Source: Sinotaia quadrata (lineage: Eukaryota; Mollusca; Gastropoda; Architaenioglossa; Viviparidae). Taken from it: a stretch of DNA of 64,000 nt. Shown in pieces: positions 47,101-58,800 of the stretch. The notes beneath the pieces were generated by a model that saw nothing but the letters and a program-made list of their open reading frames with translations, made no database searches and was not told the origin of the DNA. The stretch lies in NCBI GenBank assembly GCA_028829895.1, contig CM054180.1, positions 108,801,635 through 108,865,634 of the forward strand, in the 5' to 3' direction. The first letter of the stretch is position 1. Every line of letters starts with the position of its first letter. A program made the translations under genes and the position numbers.

Positions 47101-49504
47101 AATAAATGGGAAGTGTAAAGAAAGAGAAGTGTAATGAATGGGAATTGTAATAAAGGAACATACACACTTAAACTATTTGTAATGTGTGTGTTTTAAAGAT
47201 AGAGTGAAATACAGAGAATGAGAGACAGGAGAGAAGAACCCATGACGAAAAATAATGGAGGGAAAGTAAAAAAAAAAAAAGACAGAGTAACCTAGACAGT
47301 CATACCTTGAATGGGGCTTGAGTTGTGGATGGCTGGATTTGGTATACGCCGTTGAAACTTGAGTTGTAACCATTTTCGACGGCTTCCGTACAGTCTGTAG
47401 AATGACAATTCAGCAAATTATTTACATTCAGATAATTTTCATGCAACGAGACTTAAATTGCTAAGTTAGATTATAAACTGTCGGAAACCATCTCACAGTT
47501 GACTGATACAATACACATAAACGGCGTGTCTACAGTTTTAACGTTTATTGAATGAAGTCATAATATCTTTAGTGTATGACTCATTATATACTAGGATAGG
47601 TGAGCGTTTTTGAAAACGGCAACATATGTGCAAGGATTTTAATGTATTCACAAGCGTGTGTGTGTGTGAGTGTGAGTGTGTGTGTGTGTGTGTGTTTGTG
47701 TGTGCGTGTGTGTGCGTATGCGTGTGTGTTGTTTAAACAAAGAGTCATTAAATGTTCGATTGCGCATGAGAAAATTATCATTAAAGCGAAAGTGAGAGAT
47801 TTAAAACTAATGGAGACAGACCTCTAATCAAACGCTGACAGGTGAGTCCACTGTATTGGATAGGACATACACAGCGACCTCCCACGTTAGTTCCGCCATT
47901 GACGCATATTAAGGGTTCTGGCTCTTTCTTTAAATTTGAAACAAGAAATGAAAGCAATAAAGTAAGAATACAAACTGACTGTCACTTAGAAATAATATTA
48001 ATTATTAGGGTGTGCGTATACTATAATTTCACAGAATTTTTTTAAATTAATCAATGGATTTCATTCCTATTTTATAAATAATGCAAGTAAAACTGTATAA
48101 ACTTATATTCCACTTTATTCTAGAGAACGTTTCTAGATAGGGAAAGGGGTGCATAGCAAACGTCTGCAAAACCCATTACGTTAATGAGTGGCGCAAAAAT
48201 TCCTTGTTATATCCAAGAGAATTTCACATGATGCCTAACTCTCACAGTGCATTAAGAGTTATGGAGTATTTAATTTACTCTAGAAAATCTACACCCTCGC
48301 ATTTTTAATTTACTACATAATGACTACAACCTAACAATTCACAACATTTCTAATTTACCTTAGTGTATCTCAACCTAGCATTTAAACCAGTTCTAACATA
48401 CTGTAACATATCTTCAACCTAAAATTTAACGCCATTTCTAACTTACCGTAACATATCTTCAACCTAAAATTTAACGCCATTTCTAACTTACCGTAACATA
48501 TCTACAACCTTACAATTAACATCATTTCTAATTTACTGTAACATATCTACAACCTTACAATTAACACCATTTCTAAATTACTGAAACATATTTACAACCA
48601 TACAATTAATACCATTTCTAACTTACTGAAGCATATCTACAACCTAACACTTAACACCATTTCTAGAAAAGATTCTAGCAGATTCACACCCTAATAATTA
48701 GCGCCATTTCTTATTTACTAAAGTATATCTAAAACACACACACAAAAACACACAACAGAACTATGTTTGCTTGTTTTTGATTTCTTCTGTATTTTGTTAA
48801 AATGTCGAAATAAATTATTTTGAAGAAAATAATATGTCACAAATGATGTAGCTTTAACTATTCTCGAAGCTTTTTAATATTTACAATACGAATTAAAAGC
48901 AAATGTACAAATTAAAGAATAAACAAACTGTTTGAAGTCATTGAAGTTAGTATTTCTATTATTAGGTCTATATCTACGCAAACATCTAATGAAACATTGC
49001 CTGCACAGTGTAATTGAAAAGTTTGGGCACTTTATATTAGTAAACCTTTATTCGCTTCCGGTTGCCATCATCGTCATCATCATCATCATCGTTAGGTAAT
49101 AAACATTAGTTGACCTTATTATTTAATTATCATTACTATGAATACTATGACTCACGTGTACTTACAGTTTTAAAAATTCGGCAAAATGGCGAAATGGCAA
49201 CACCAGCGACCTGGCTAGATGAAGTGACGTTGCTGAACAAGGAGCACGTGACTCTCTGAAGTGAATTTCCGGGACACACTGCCACAAACTTGCATGCCGT
49301 CGATTGCGAACATCGTACTATACAGTCCAGCGAGGAACGTCCCAAGTAACTGTACAGAGCAACGTACCAGGATGTTGGGTTGTTCGGATGGTGGTCAAAT
49401 TTAACTTCCTCCTGTTTACCAAAGACGACGGTTGGGGCGGAGGCAAAAATCAAATAAACCAGGCTTGTCCACATCTGTGCACACAAATCTATATTACTGA
49501 ACAA
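43620..49504 (-). CDS. Secreted PAN-like plus fibrinogen-related domain protein, 3 exons
   Basis: Exons 49504-49156, 47394-47306 and 44141-43620 join in phase to 960 nt (319 codons plus stop). Seen: a hydrophobic leader from M1 or, better, M11 ([19 protein letters not shown]), then a module with [13 protein letters not shown] and VTCSLF spacing like PAN/apple domains. A fibrinogen-type C-terminal domain follows: [21 protein letters not shown]149 in [26 protein letters not shown], and DHDNNGC (263-269), the usual calcium-site loop, with C283 as partner. Family knowledge: fibrinogen-related proteins are secreted lectin-like recognition proteins, diversified in molluscs. The usual GGGWTVxQRR motif has decayed ([10 protein letters not shown]) and the domain, about 203 residues, is slightly short. 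Four possible N-glycosylation sites (NVT, NSS, NWT, NET) fit secretion. Ligand unknown. Confidence 0.8.
44136..44336. repeat. 38-42 bp tandem array at the FReD exon 3 acceptor
   Basis: About five units built on ACACCTGAATAACAGTGAAT and ATTTAATACTGAAATTAAC. The first unit contains the acceptor and first bases of exon 3; the unit near 44250-44275 repeats CAACACCTGAATA and so offers a decoy acceptor. Confidence 0.85.
44341..44530. repeat. (TATC)n microsatellite with variants, FReD intron 2
   Basis: TATC/TGTC/TACC tetranucleotides grade into CCATCCATC repeats. The Tyr-Leu-Ser-Ile ORF over it is an artefact. Confidence 0.93.
44740..44970 (+). repeat. 21-bp minisatellite, 11 units, open as (S/T)RPCPQP
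   Basis: Unit (A)(C/G)CAGACC(T/A)TG plus TCCTCAGCCT, often alternating in a 42-bp higher-order pattern. Since 21 is divisible by 3, an ORF (44701-45093, 130 codons) stays open with heptad (S/T)-R-P-C-P-Q-P. It lies antisense in intron 2 of the fibrinogen-domain gene. No signal peptide is evident; probably not a gene. Confidence 0.9.
45150..45385. repeat. About 38-bp minisatellite, about 6 copies
   Basis: Unit TACGTATGCATAATGATGAT plus GTCATCGTTAGTATGAGT. It contains the near-palindromes TACGTATGCAT and GATGATGTCATC. Tail units carry AACTCGTGATGG variants. Confidence 0.92.
45686..46600 (+). repeat. Dispersed repeat R1, subfamily B, copy 1 (FReD intron 2)
   Basis: Its 5' part matches the subfamily A copies (CTATTTCTAAACTT). 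Its middle matches 56090-56330 (CAATGG-CTGAGAT-AA, CACTTGAATTTGG, GTCCGGTCATGAAAGGTG). Its 3' part matches 57075-57520 (GTGGATGGGGGCT, CTTCTCCT-TAGTAAGAAGTT, CATATCCGCCAAGTGAGAGA, AGGTGGCGTTGG). Non-coding. Confidence 0.82.
46830..47165. repeat. Degenerate minisatellite (GGGAAGTGTAAAGAATG type), FReD intron 2
   Basis: Alternating GAATTGTAATAAAT and GGGAAGTGTAAAGAATGAGA blocks form a roughly 48-bp unit. The minus-strand Phe/Thr/Ile-rich ORFs over it are translations of the repeat. Confidence 0.88.
47306..47394 (-). CDS. FReD gene exon 2: start of fibrinogen-like domain
   Basis: 89 nt, phase 1 in and phase 0 out. Reads [20 protein letters not shown], then PSTTQAPFK, the canonical opening of a fibrinogen C-terminal domain, where the first Cys pairs with the Cys of VLCDF. 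Acceptor is attctacag; donor is CAAG|GTATG. Confidence 0.82.
47655..47735. repeat. (GT)n microsatellite, FReD intron 1
   Basis: GT run with GA and GC interruptions; ORFs on both strands here are artefacts. Confidence 0.93.
48365..48690. repeat. About 46-bp minisatellite, about 7 copies, FReD intron 1
   Basis: Unit TAACATATCTTCAACCTAAA followed by ATTTAACGCCATTTCTAACT, with drift along the array. Confidence 0.9.
49156..49504 (-). CDS. FReD gene exon 1: signal peptide and PAN-like module
   Basis: Codes residues 1-116 plus one base. Two donors are possible: GTAAGT with exon end 49166 (phase 0) and GTGAGT with exon end 49156 (phase 1). Only the second matches the phase of the next exon, giving T-H-C-T-E-A across the junction. 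Starts at 49504 or 49474 are both in frame; the latter gives the cleaner signal peptide. Confidence 0.72.
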
Positions 49505-49669
49505 AGTTCCCTATCTGTCTTCGACAACTGTTGTGGCAATACAGGGCGTGCACATTGAAACAGAAAAGGGCTTGCTTATATCATGTGATTGTGACAAGTA
49601 GTGTTTTACATTGAAATAATAAAAGTCGAAATATTAAACATGGATGTTACAATACAAAGGAAAGTTAAT

Positions 49670-50065
49670 ACATTTGATATAGATCATTATCACTTATTAA
49701 GGAGATATAAAGTTCTGAAATGTATTGAAACTTACACATATCTTGTCAATTATTAAAGGAATTATTAAAGGAATCTAGCTATTTCTACTGAATTAGGGTT
49801 TGCATGTATGTTTTAATAATTAAAAGAATCTGAATACCTCAACTGAATATAAGCTTACATGTAGATTGTCAATTATTAGAGGAATCTAGATATATAAAGT
49901 GAATTGGAGGTTGCATATATATTGTCAGATAGTAAAAGCATATGGATATTTCCAATGAGAAGAAGCTTACACAGACTGTCAATAATATTTTCAAAGAGAA
50001 AAAGCTTACATAGACTGTCAATAATATTTCTAATGAGAAGAAACTTACATAGACTGTCAATAAGT
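49670..50065. repeat. Degenerate minisatellite (GCTTACATAGACTGTCAATA)
   Basis: Clear 37-39 bp units at 49940-50060 (AGAAGAAGCTTACATAGACT) grade leftward into longer, older units containing TTGTCAATTATTAAAGGAAT. Confidence 0.8.
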
Positions 50066-50504
50066 AGATAAATCAGGATAGTTTAAATAAAATGAAATGT
50101 ATACTCTACATTTTTATACTCTATACTCTAATAGAATTGCTGGCTATCCTATCTTTACAAACAATTAAATCTATAAAAGGTATAAAAAAAAGATATTATA
50201 ATTTACAAGCATTGTATCCTATTTGAAAATAGATAACAGTAAAGAAGATATATTATTATGATACGATATTAAGAATCGACATAATGTTAAAGCAATAACT
50301 CAAAATAAATTAAGTGCACACTGCTTGCACCCACAAACTTATTTTGCAAGTAAAACATAAGCACACACACACTCACATGCTCACATGTGTGCGTGTGTAC
50401 ATGCAAAGCATGCACTAGTTCTATAATTTTATTTATACAATAAAATATACAATCTCAAATTCAAAAAAAGAAATAAAACAAAGCAAAATAAAACATTTTG
50501 ATAT

Positions 50505-52170
50505 TGTTACGTGTCCAGTATTTATTTTAGGACCCTGCTCGAGAATTCTGAATTTCTAATTTAAAGATTTAAATTTAATTCCCTCTTAATTCCGAACAGA
50601 CTGGCTGCTCAAGCTATCTTTCGCTTCCTATGAAAATTATGTCTTGTAGTTAGAGACAAATAAATTCACGAACAGACAACTTGCGTACAAAAGCTCGGTT
50701 TGGAAACCGTTAAGATACTCTTACAATTATTATGCATTCAATCCACATTTAGCTCATACGCCCCATCCAAACCGCTAGAAATTTGGTCCATAAACCATGC
50801 ATAATTTAAACTACAATAAGAAGTTCTTAACAAGATGAAAAAGAAGATTTAATACGTTTAACATTCATAACAAATAACAATTCATTCAGGGTAGACAATT
50901 CCCGTCTCCCAAGCTATGATTATTATTATGGAACGTCAAAGTCAGTAACTTTTTACTCTGCTGATACTACTTTTGGAGTAAGTGTTCTAGAGAATTCCAC
51001 TTAGCTATTTTCCAAATGTCGTTGCCGGTTTAGTGTTCCCACGGTAAAGTGGTTCAGAGCACAGTTCGCGCAACAATGGTTTATTCACGGTACGGGTGCC
51101 AGTCTTCCATCCGACCTCACAGGCAGCGCTATACTCGTGAGGGTGTATCTCCAAGATACCACGCATGAGCAAGGCTTGTCACAAGCAAGCGGGCCCAAGC
51201 AACGAAAAAAGCCCAAGTTGAATAGGAACAATGGGACAGAACAAAACCCCGCTCTGGAAATAGAATGATTCCCATGAGCTACTGTGTTAACGTTTTCGCG
51301 TTCCAATGCGCGTGTTCGATAAAAAAATGCATAGCTTGATCCTAGACGTATTGTGTCTTTACAATATAATTACATTTATAAGGAAAGATACAATATAATC
51401 CACATGTGTGTTACAATTTAACATTTACATGCCATATGAATTCCCAAACGTTTATGTTAATACAAAAATGGAATTCATATAAAAGGAAAATCAAATATAG
51501 TTCAAAATTAACGCATGTGCGCTTTACAAATCACAATGGAATTTAAGCACAAAAAATGAATTATCAAGAAATTCCGCAACGTGCACAGACGTTCTGCTTC
51601 ATAGAATGAATTAAAGATTTATAAATTAAAAGTTAAAATATTACAATTAATTTATGTACAATGAACCTTAGACTTTAGCCACATTTCTAATCGAGCCATG
51701 TGTTTGGAGGAGATCGCAAATATATTTTCCTACAAACACAATGCATAAATTCATACAACAAATCATAAAATAAGAATACAATTAATACTATAAGAAGTGG
51801 ATGTGTTTTTACCTTCTTAGTAGATAACTGCAAACAAAGACAGCGGGTTCTTACTCATATTTTTCGTAACGACTTCACGGAAATATCGGAGCACCGACGT
51901 TCGTGAGTTCAGTCGAGCCGGTCCCTCGTGTAAGTAAATAATTTCGCGCATGTCAATGTTTTTATGGAAATGCATGAATCTATAGGTTCGACCTACAGTC
52001 AGCTATTGTCAAGAAATTGCATAATATAGGATGAGTCTCTCTACCTAGTGAATACAGGTGTATGTCGGGAAGGTCCTAACAAAGAAACTACATTCAAAAA
52101 TACAATTTAAAATTTGCAGAACTGGGTTAAGGGTTCACGACACCACTTTTGTCTGACTCTGTCACAGATA
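50505..52170. other. GC-richer block, possible old LTR-type insertion, unresolved
   Basis: Composition rises relative to the flanks. A TGTTACGTGTCC start at 50505 resembles LTR termini, and GGGTTCACGACACCA near 52131 is the complement of a TGG-initiated sequence of the kind seen in tRNA primer-binding sites. No paired LTR, gag or pol reading was found, so the nature is unresolved. Confidence 0.2.
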
Positions 52171-53184
52171 TAATGAAACAATGAATATTTTATTAAGTAA
52201 TAAAAAATTCATACCGTCACAGTCAGCCACATCACTGAAGGCATGAATGGCTATGAATGTCTGTCAACATTCTAAGGGACTTTCAGGAGTTTCACCTGGA
52301 CTTGTCGATCACGTGAGTTACAGAGGAAAGGCAAAACATCAAGTACCGGATCGATTAATTGACAATTGCCGTCAACCAAACCGAATGTGGCACCTCGAAC
52401 ACGGTTTACTTATAATTTTATTTTGCTCCATTGTCAACATTTCACCAGATTCCAAAAAGGCTGCACCGCCTATCTGATTAGATTCATGATAACGTCTTCA
52501 TTGAAATACTTTCTAATGAAGTAATTTCCTAAACAAACTGAAAATGGTTTATGTTAAAATGTACATTAATGTGTACACAGAACGGTTAGAGTTATAAATT
52601 AAAAATCGACGACTATTTATTTATTTAGAACAGTTTACAGATGGGTAAACTATATGTATACAATCATACAGAAACAGAATCAGGCAAGCGAACGGAATAT
52701 ACAGGCACAAATGAATTTGCTTGTGGGTTAAACGACTAAAACGAGCTGTTAAATAAATAAAAAGTATAAATATATAACTATAAAGCTGTTTAAATGCGAA
52801 CAATTCTTCATTCATTTCTTTCAAGAGTGTAAACGTCTTCATTTTCTAGAGTTGTTCCTTCCTTCATTTTATCTTTTCTGTCTGAGTGTTATTTTCTCTC
52901 TGTTGATTTGTTCTGCCCTCTCTAGCCTCAAACTTCCAGAATCTCAGCAGCCATCTTGAACTGCTATCATTTTAATCCAATCATCTAAACAACACCTATA
53001 CATTTTCCACCATCTACCACACATTTTCTTACTACCTCTACATCAATAAAGACAGTCTTCAGTGTCATTGCCACTGTTCGTACAACTTTCCATTGCGACA
53101 ATGAAGACCACTGTAAGAGATGTATACTTTAAACACCTTCACCAATCGCAATTAGCTCTTTGGCTTCATGCACATTAAATTCAA

Positions 53185-53560
53185 TTGTCGACTTTGATTT
53201 AACACGATCAGTGGACTTGATTTTAGCATGACCAATTGCAGTTGTGGACTAGATTACATGACCAGTTGCAGATTTCAACTAGATTCAGAATGACCAGTTG
53301 CAGATTTGGACTAGATTTAGTATGGTCTGTTGCAATTGTCGGCTAGATTTAGCATAACTAGTTGTAGTTGTAGACCAGATTCAATACGATCAGTTGTAAT
53401 TGTGGACCAGATTCAACATGAGCAAGTGATGTTATGGGCTAGATTCAGCCTGATCAGTTACATTTTTGGAATTTGATTTAGCATGAACAGTTTCAACTAT
53501 GGACTTGATTTAGCATGACCAGTTGCAACATGTTAAGTTGTAATGTCGACTGTAGTGTAA
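53185..53560. repeat. About 32-36 bp minisatellite (GACCAGTTGCAGATTTGGAC)
   Basis: Ten or so degenerate units of CTAGATTTAGCATGACCAGT plus TGCAGTTGTGGA. Confidence 0.88.
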
Positions 53561-53815
53561 CCTATAGGTGTTATAGACTGGCTATAGCGTGATCTGTGGG
53601 TGTCGTCGATTGGCTGTAGAGTGAACTGTGGTAGTTGTTGATTGGCTGTAGCGTGACCTGTGATAGTTGCCGACTGACTGTAGCGTGATCTGTGGTAGTT
53701 GCCGACTGGCTGTAGCGTGACCTGTGGTAGTTGTCGATTGGCTGTAGCGTGACCTGTGGTAGTTGTCGATTGGCTGTAGCGTGACCTGTGGTAATTGCCG
53801 ATTGCTTTTAGTACG
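53561..53815. repeat. 32-bp minisatellite (GGCTGTAGCGTGACCTGTGG)
   Basis: Units GTTGTCGATTGGCTGTAGCG plus TGACCTGTGGTA. About eight copies, the rightmost nearly identical. It directly adjoins the preceding array. Confidence 0.92.
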
Positions 53816-53819
53816 ATTA

Positions 53820-54870
53820 GTTGCAGTTGTTTGGATATGTCACGTACGAATATTGATATGATTTAGAACGAAGATAAGAAATGATAAATTTTAAGAAATA
53901 TTTTTCGTTATATTTATAAAATGCTTAAAATCCGCATTTTAAAGATTATTTTCATTGCATCGCTGAGGGTAATTTACAATAAAGCTAATAGAGATAGAAA
54001 ACACGAACTTCAGCTATACTGTACAGAAACTCTACACAGTCGTTGATACAAAAATAAATGTATATGAAGGGCGTCCTACTCTTGATTAACATGTGTCTGC
54101 AGATAAAGCTTCCAGTTCCTTAAAGATTGATCTAACCTGTCCTACTTTTGCCCCCTTCTTTCATAACAATACCCGGAGTAAATATAACGACATGTAGTCT
54201 GTAAAGTACACGATCATTTCAAGAGGAGACAACCCAGAATACTCAAAGGTCTGCAGGAAATCATAAGTGCAAGTGCACGTGATACGAACAAAGAGAAAGG
54301 AGATGGTTAAATTGTTAGATGGTTTATTTGCTTAAAGGATTCGATATTCCCACAGACAAAGACTCGAACACAAGTACACTGCTTGTCCCCGCTAGTTTCA
54401 AAGCATACCAATGCATTATGTAGTCCCAAACTTAACGATTCAACTTTACCTACATGTATCATTGTGTACTGTTTTTAGTAAACGTGTGCCGCAATTCCTA
54501 CTTTGATGTGACGATGATAACTAGAGAGAATTTATCGGACACAAGACGTATCCTATTGATGCTTTGCGGATTAATTTGTTAAAACCTCCCTCACCTCCAC
54601 GAATGTTAATTAAGTAATTTTATTTTCCTTAGCAACGTCCCTGCTCATTTTAAGTTTTGTTTGCCCTTCACCTCGTGGTAATAATGTAAACCTTTCCTAG
54701 ATATCAGAGTCTTAGAGGTCAAGGACCATAAGTTTATTGTAAACAAACGAGTATGTTTTGCATTCCGCCAGCATGAATTATTTGCCTTTGGATCAGATGC
54801 CAGGTTATTTTGGTATGCATTTGAATTGGATTTAATTTTTTTCTGAAAAATCATATTAGTATGAGAATGA
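53820..54870. other. Spacer without a supported gene
   Basis: No coding, RNA or repeat feature recognised. Confidence 0.5.
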
Positions 54871-54875
54871 GTGAA

Positions 54876-54880
54876 TGAGT

Positions 54881-54925
<45 letters not shown>

Positions 54926-55192
54926 AGAGAGAAGAGGGAAGAGGTCAGAGAGAGAGAGAAATTGGCTGAAATAGAGAGGGAGGATATATAATGGCTCAAA
55001 GAAAGAGAACAAGGGTCAAGGTTAATGAGACAGAAGAGAGAGAGACTAAGCAGGAGGGAGAGGCTAAGCCAAAGAGAAAGGGGGAGAACAACAAAGAAGA
55101 GGAGATGCAGTGAGTGCATATGTAATTATATGCGTGATTGTGTGTGAGTGTGTGTGAGAGAGGAACAACGAAATAATGTGTGCGTGCATGTA

Positions 55193-55230
<38 letters not shown>

Positions 55231-55244
55231 GAACATCGAAATAA

Positions 55245-55343
<99 letters not shown>

Positions 55344-55450
55344 CATCGAAATAATGTGTGCTGCATATGTGTGTGTGTGAGAGAGAGCGAGTGAGAGATC
55401 GACGGAAACAAGACAATGGGAGATAAATAAGAGAGAGAGCTAAAGTGAAA
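54876..55450. repeat. Compound GT/GA satellite with GAACATCGAAATAATG units
   Basis: Three units of GAGGAACATCGAAATAATGT are separated by (GT)n and (GA)n tracts of different length (55161-55400), flanked on the left by GA-rich DNA. All long minus-strand Ser-Leu and His-Thr ORFs here (up to 145 codons) are repeat artefacts. Confidence 0.9.
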
Positions 55451-55499
55451 GAGAGAGAAATAAAAACGTTTCAAATAAATGCATATCAGAGTCACGTAC

Positions 55500-56085
55500 A
55501 CGCTTAAACTATAAATATATTATGAAAATTAAGGCTCTAAATAAATAATACAAAATCAAAGATTAACTGTTATCAAAGTGTAAATAAATGTTTAAGCAGT
55601 ATCAGTACGATTTCGCGTTTTCAAATAAAATCGCTATGGCTTTCGTGACAGTCTTGTCTTTTAGTTGCGAGACATTAAATACTGAGAAGCTAATTCCTAT
55701 GTGTTTATAGTAAGCTATAGTGATTAAATATATCCGAATTTAAAAAGTAAAATCTTTAACCACATTTATAACACTGATATAGCAGTTTCGTTAAAGGGTG
55801 ATGTCTTTATGTAAAATCTTTGACTTAAAGAAATAAAATTCGTATTAATGAGCAAATCAATATACGTTCTTAGTACAATTTCTTGGACGTTAAATTGAAT
55901 CATCTCGTACATTTTCTCACAAGATTCTTGTTTGCAAGTGAAATTCTTGTCACGTGTCGAGAGTGATTCATGCATCGCTGTACCTTACATTCCCAGGTTT
56001 CGAAAATAATTGACGACTTATTGTTTTGTTTATAGATTTCAGTTCGGATCCAGGTGATTTTTAATTAAGATGCTTGCTCTCCCCT
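55500..56085. other. Spacer without a supported gene
   Basis: AT-rich; only short unrecognised ORFs. Confidence 0.5.
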
Positions 56086-56089
56086 TAAC

Positions 56090-57525
56090 TGCTCAAAACC
56101 AGTTCCTACTGGTTGAGTAGTTTAATTATCCAATGGTTAAGATTTACGACAACAAGACCAGCCAATGGTCTGAGATCAAAAGTGTACATGCTGAAGAGAA
56201 TTCTATTGTCTAATCACTTGAATTTGGTGTAGCAAGAAGTCCGGTCATGAAAGGTGACCGTTAGCTTAATGGTGAGTTACCTGACTGAGGGAGAATGGAC
56301 TTAGAAATATTGCGTGCATTTTTTGCTATTGATGTGTTATACTGTCGTTTTGCATAAAGATGTATTATGTGAGTAGACTATTATTTCTCTAAATTGTGGA
56401 CTATGTGCTCAAATGTAGAATGCTAAACACTGACATTGTTTCTAATGAGCTGCTCATAAAACTATTATGCTATATTTATTATGCCCCATGCATGTATCAG
56501 GCTAATAAATACTGTTGCAGGAAACTGTAAGTTGAGACTTGAATTTAAGAAGGAATGGAGTTAAAAAGGAATAAACTTGAAGTTTAGTGTTGTTCCCTGA
56601 TATATTTTACGTGGAAAAATAAGCTATTCTTTGTTTTATCTGAACCTCTTGGTTTACTGATTGTAAACTGCTACGACCATGGTAGATGCAAGAAGTAACA
56701 ACCACAGTGTGTAAGTGTAAGAAATACACTACACTCTGCTGATATATGGTGGAGAGGTATGCTGACTACATCGAGCAATTTCTGGTACATGGAAAATATT
56801 GGAAATTGCTGCAATTGTTGTTCTGCTTGAGGGAGCTAATACGGCAAAGAAGTGCCAGGTTAGCCTCTAGAGAATAGCAGCAAATCCGTGTTCTACAATC
56901 TGAGGAGGGAATCACATGGAATTGACAGTAGTAATGTGAACTATAATCTTGTGGATTTGTTACAACAAGCACACAAATGGCTATTGAGACTGCACCTAAA
57001 CCTGGCTATGTACAAACTATTATCACTTATGTCTAATAACTCCATTTCTGTTCTCTGATAAGAACTATCATGTGATTTCTATTGACACTAAATTGTTGAA
57101 TTGTATTTTAGGATATAAGACTGCATAGACATTAAAACTATTCGAACATGGTTTCATGGAAATATTGATGCCACATAATCTTTAAATTGTATTTGTTATA
57201 TGTACATTTGATTGTTCATGTTATAAATTTATTGACCTTATTAAACATATTGCTAACTTATGTTGGAGAAAAATGTAGGTGGATGGGGGCTCTCTAAGAC
57301 AGATTTGTCTTCTCCTATAGTAAGAAGTTTTCCACTTCGGAAGTATTGTGACGGTAAACGTTTGTCTTTAATGTTATGGGAGAGAGGAAATGTTTACAGT
57401 ACCCACATATCCGCCAAGTGAGAGAGAGACGAGTGATGTAACATAAATTAAGATTCTCATCACTTGTAATTAATTAATTAATAACAATCATAACCATTAA
57501 CTAGGTGGCGTTGGCGTCAAACACT
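56090..57525 (+). repeat. Dispersed repeat R1, subfamily B, copy 2
   Basis: Matches 45800-46080 at its 5' part and 46090-46600 at its 3' part. It holds an extra interior piece, of which 56440-56560 matches 59815-59890 (TGTTGCAGGA-TGTAAGTTGAGA). It thus links both subfamilies and is the fullest copy in the window. Confidence 0.8.
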
Positions 57526-57985
57526 GTTACCAACAAGCATAACATCTATCGAAAACTCTTTAACACTTTTCCATTAACATCTAATAATTAATTATTACAT
57601 AAGAGTGTTCAATACATAGGTAGTATTTTTACCACCAATAACAACAATCGACCATTCTTTAACACAACTTTTCCATTAACATCTAATAATTAATCATTAC
57701 ATAAGAGTGTTCAATACATAGGTAGTATTTTTGCCACCAATAACAACAATCGACCATTCTTTGACACAACCTGCCATTAATATCTAGTAAACATTACATA
57801 AGAATGTCCTAAACATCGGCAGCCCAGTTACCATGACAACAATCGAGCTTCCCCATTAAAATCTAACACGTTTTCATGAGAGTGTCCAAAGATCAGTGGC
57901 ACTCTAACCAGCAAGCCTGACAACTATGGCAGAATTCTTTGACACAATTTCTCCATTAAAATCTCTCACAATAACAAATAGTGTC
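57526..57985. repeat. About 104-bp tandem repeat, 4 decaying copies
   Basis: Units combine CAACAATCGACCATTCTTTA, ACACAACTTTTCCATTAACA, TCTAATAATTAATCATTACA and TAAGAGTGTTCAATACATAG. The first two are nearly identical, the last two diverged. It starts at the end of an R1 copy. Confidence 0.85.
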
Positions 57986-58239
57986 AACTGGACATAAGGC
58001 CCTGAGATGAAACTAATCAAGTCTTTTTTCAATGCCCAGTGTTCTAACCGGCTGGCTTGGCCGCATTACCATCTGAAGCAAGGTCAGTCGATCACATAAC
58101 AAGATTGTGCACTTAACAGCGCCGAGAAATAGTACATTTGGACCCAAAGTAGGCTGGATTGATTCGCTCTAGCTTGGCAGCCCTCACTGTATCACTATTG
58201 CCAGTGTTATTAATGTTAATGTTAATAAAAATAAAATTT

Positions 58240-58800
58240 GAGACGTTTCGTAAATATTATTATTGTAGATTTATTATTCGCCACCACTACAGCCGCCGAC
58301 GCCTGCATCGTCATCGTCATCGTCATCATTGCTGCTACTAAAATTAATGTCATTTGGTCAATTTTATTATTATTATTGTTTTACGGTATTTATTATTATT
58401 GCTGATGTCAATAATTAAATTTAATATAATATTTGTCAATTTTATTATGATTATTGTCCTTATGGCATTTATTATTATGGCTGATGTTAATAATTAACAC
58501 ATTTAAAAAAAAATATTAAGCTTTTCTTTCGCACTTCATCTTTATCTTCTTTCTGTGTTAATATATTGGCAATTATTGATATTTCTGTCATTATTATTAA
58601 TGTGATTGTTTGATAGCATTGATTGCAATTATTATTATTATTGTGAAAATAACATTAAAATTAATATATTATTATTGAGATTGTTTGTGTTACTATCATC
58701 ATCATCACCACCACCACCACCACTCTCCACCACAACCAACATCATCTGATCGATTAATTTTTTTTATCAGCATTATTTTTATTATCGAAATCACTACCAC
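58240..58800. repeat. Trinucleotide-rich region (TTA, CAT, CAC)
   Basis: Scattered short ATT, CATCGT and ACC runs, including a degenerate pair of roughly 110-bp units (58340-58410 and 58430-58500: CAATTTTATTATTATTATTG / GCTGATGT-AATAATTAA). No gene. Confidence 0.6.

Noticed and set aside
46791..47167. Minus-strand ORFs rich in Phe, Ile, Thr and His (124 and 75 codons)
   Set aside because: Repetitive translation of an AT-rich minisatellite; frame and motif follow the repeat unit.
52217..52275. Minus-strand segment reading VADCD with a GT donor at 52216, phase 1, as an extra 5' exon of the fibrinogen-domain gene
   Set aside because: It lies upstream of the signal-peptide exon, its acceptor is weak, and no continuous domain is visible; the three-exon model is complete without it.
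54996..55501. Long minus-strand ORFs rich in Ser-Leu and His-Thr
   Set aside because: They translate (GA)n and (GT)n microsatellites and have no other coding evidence.
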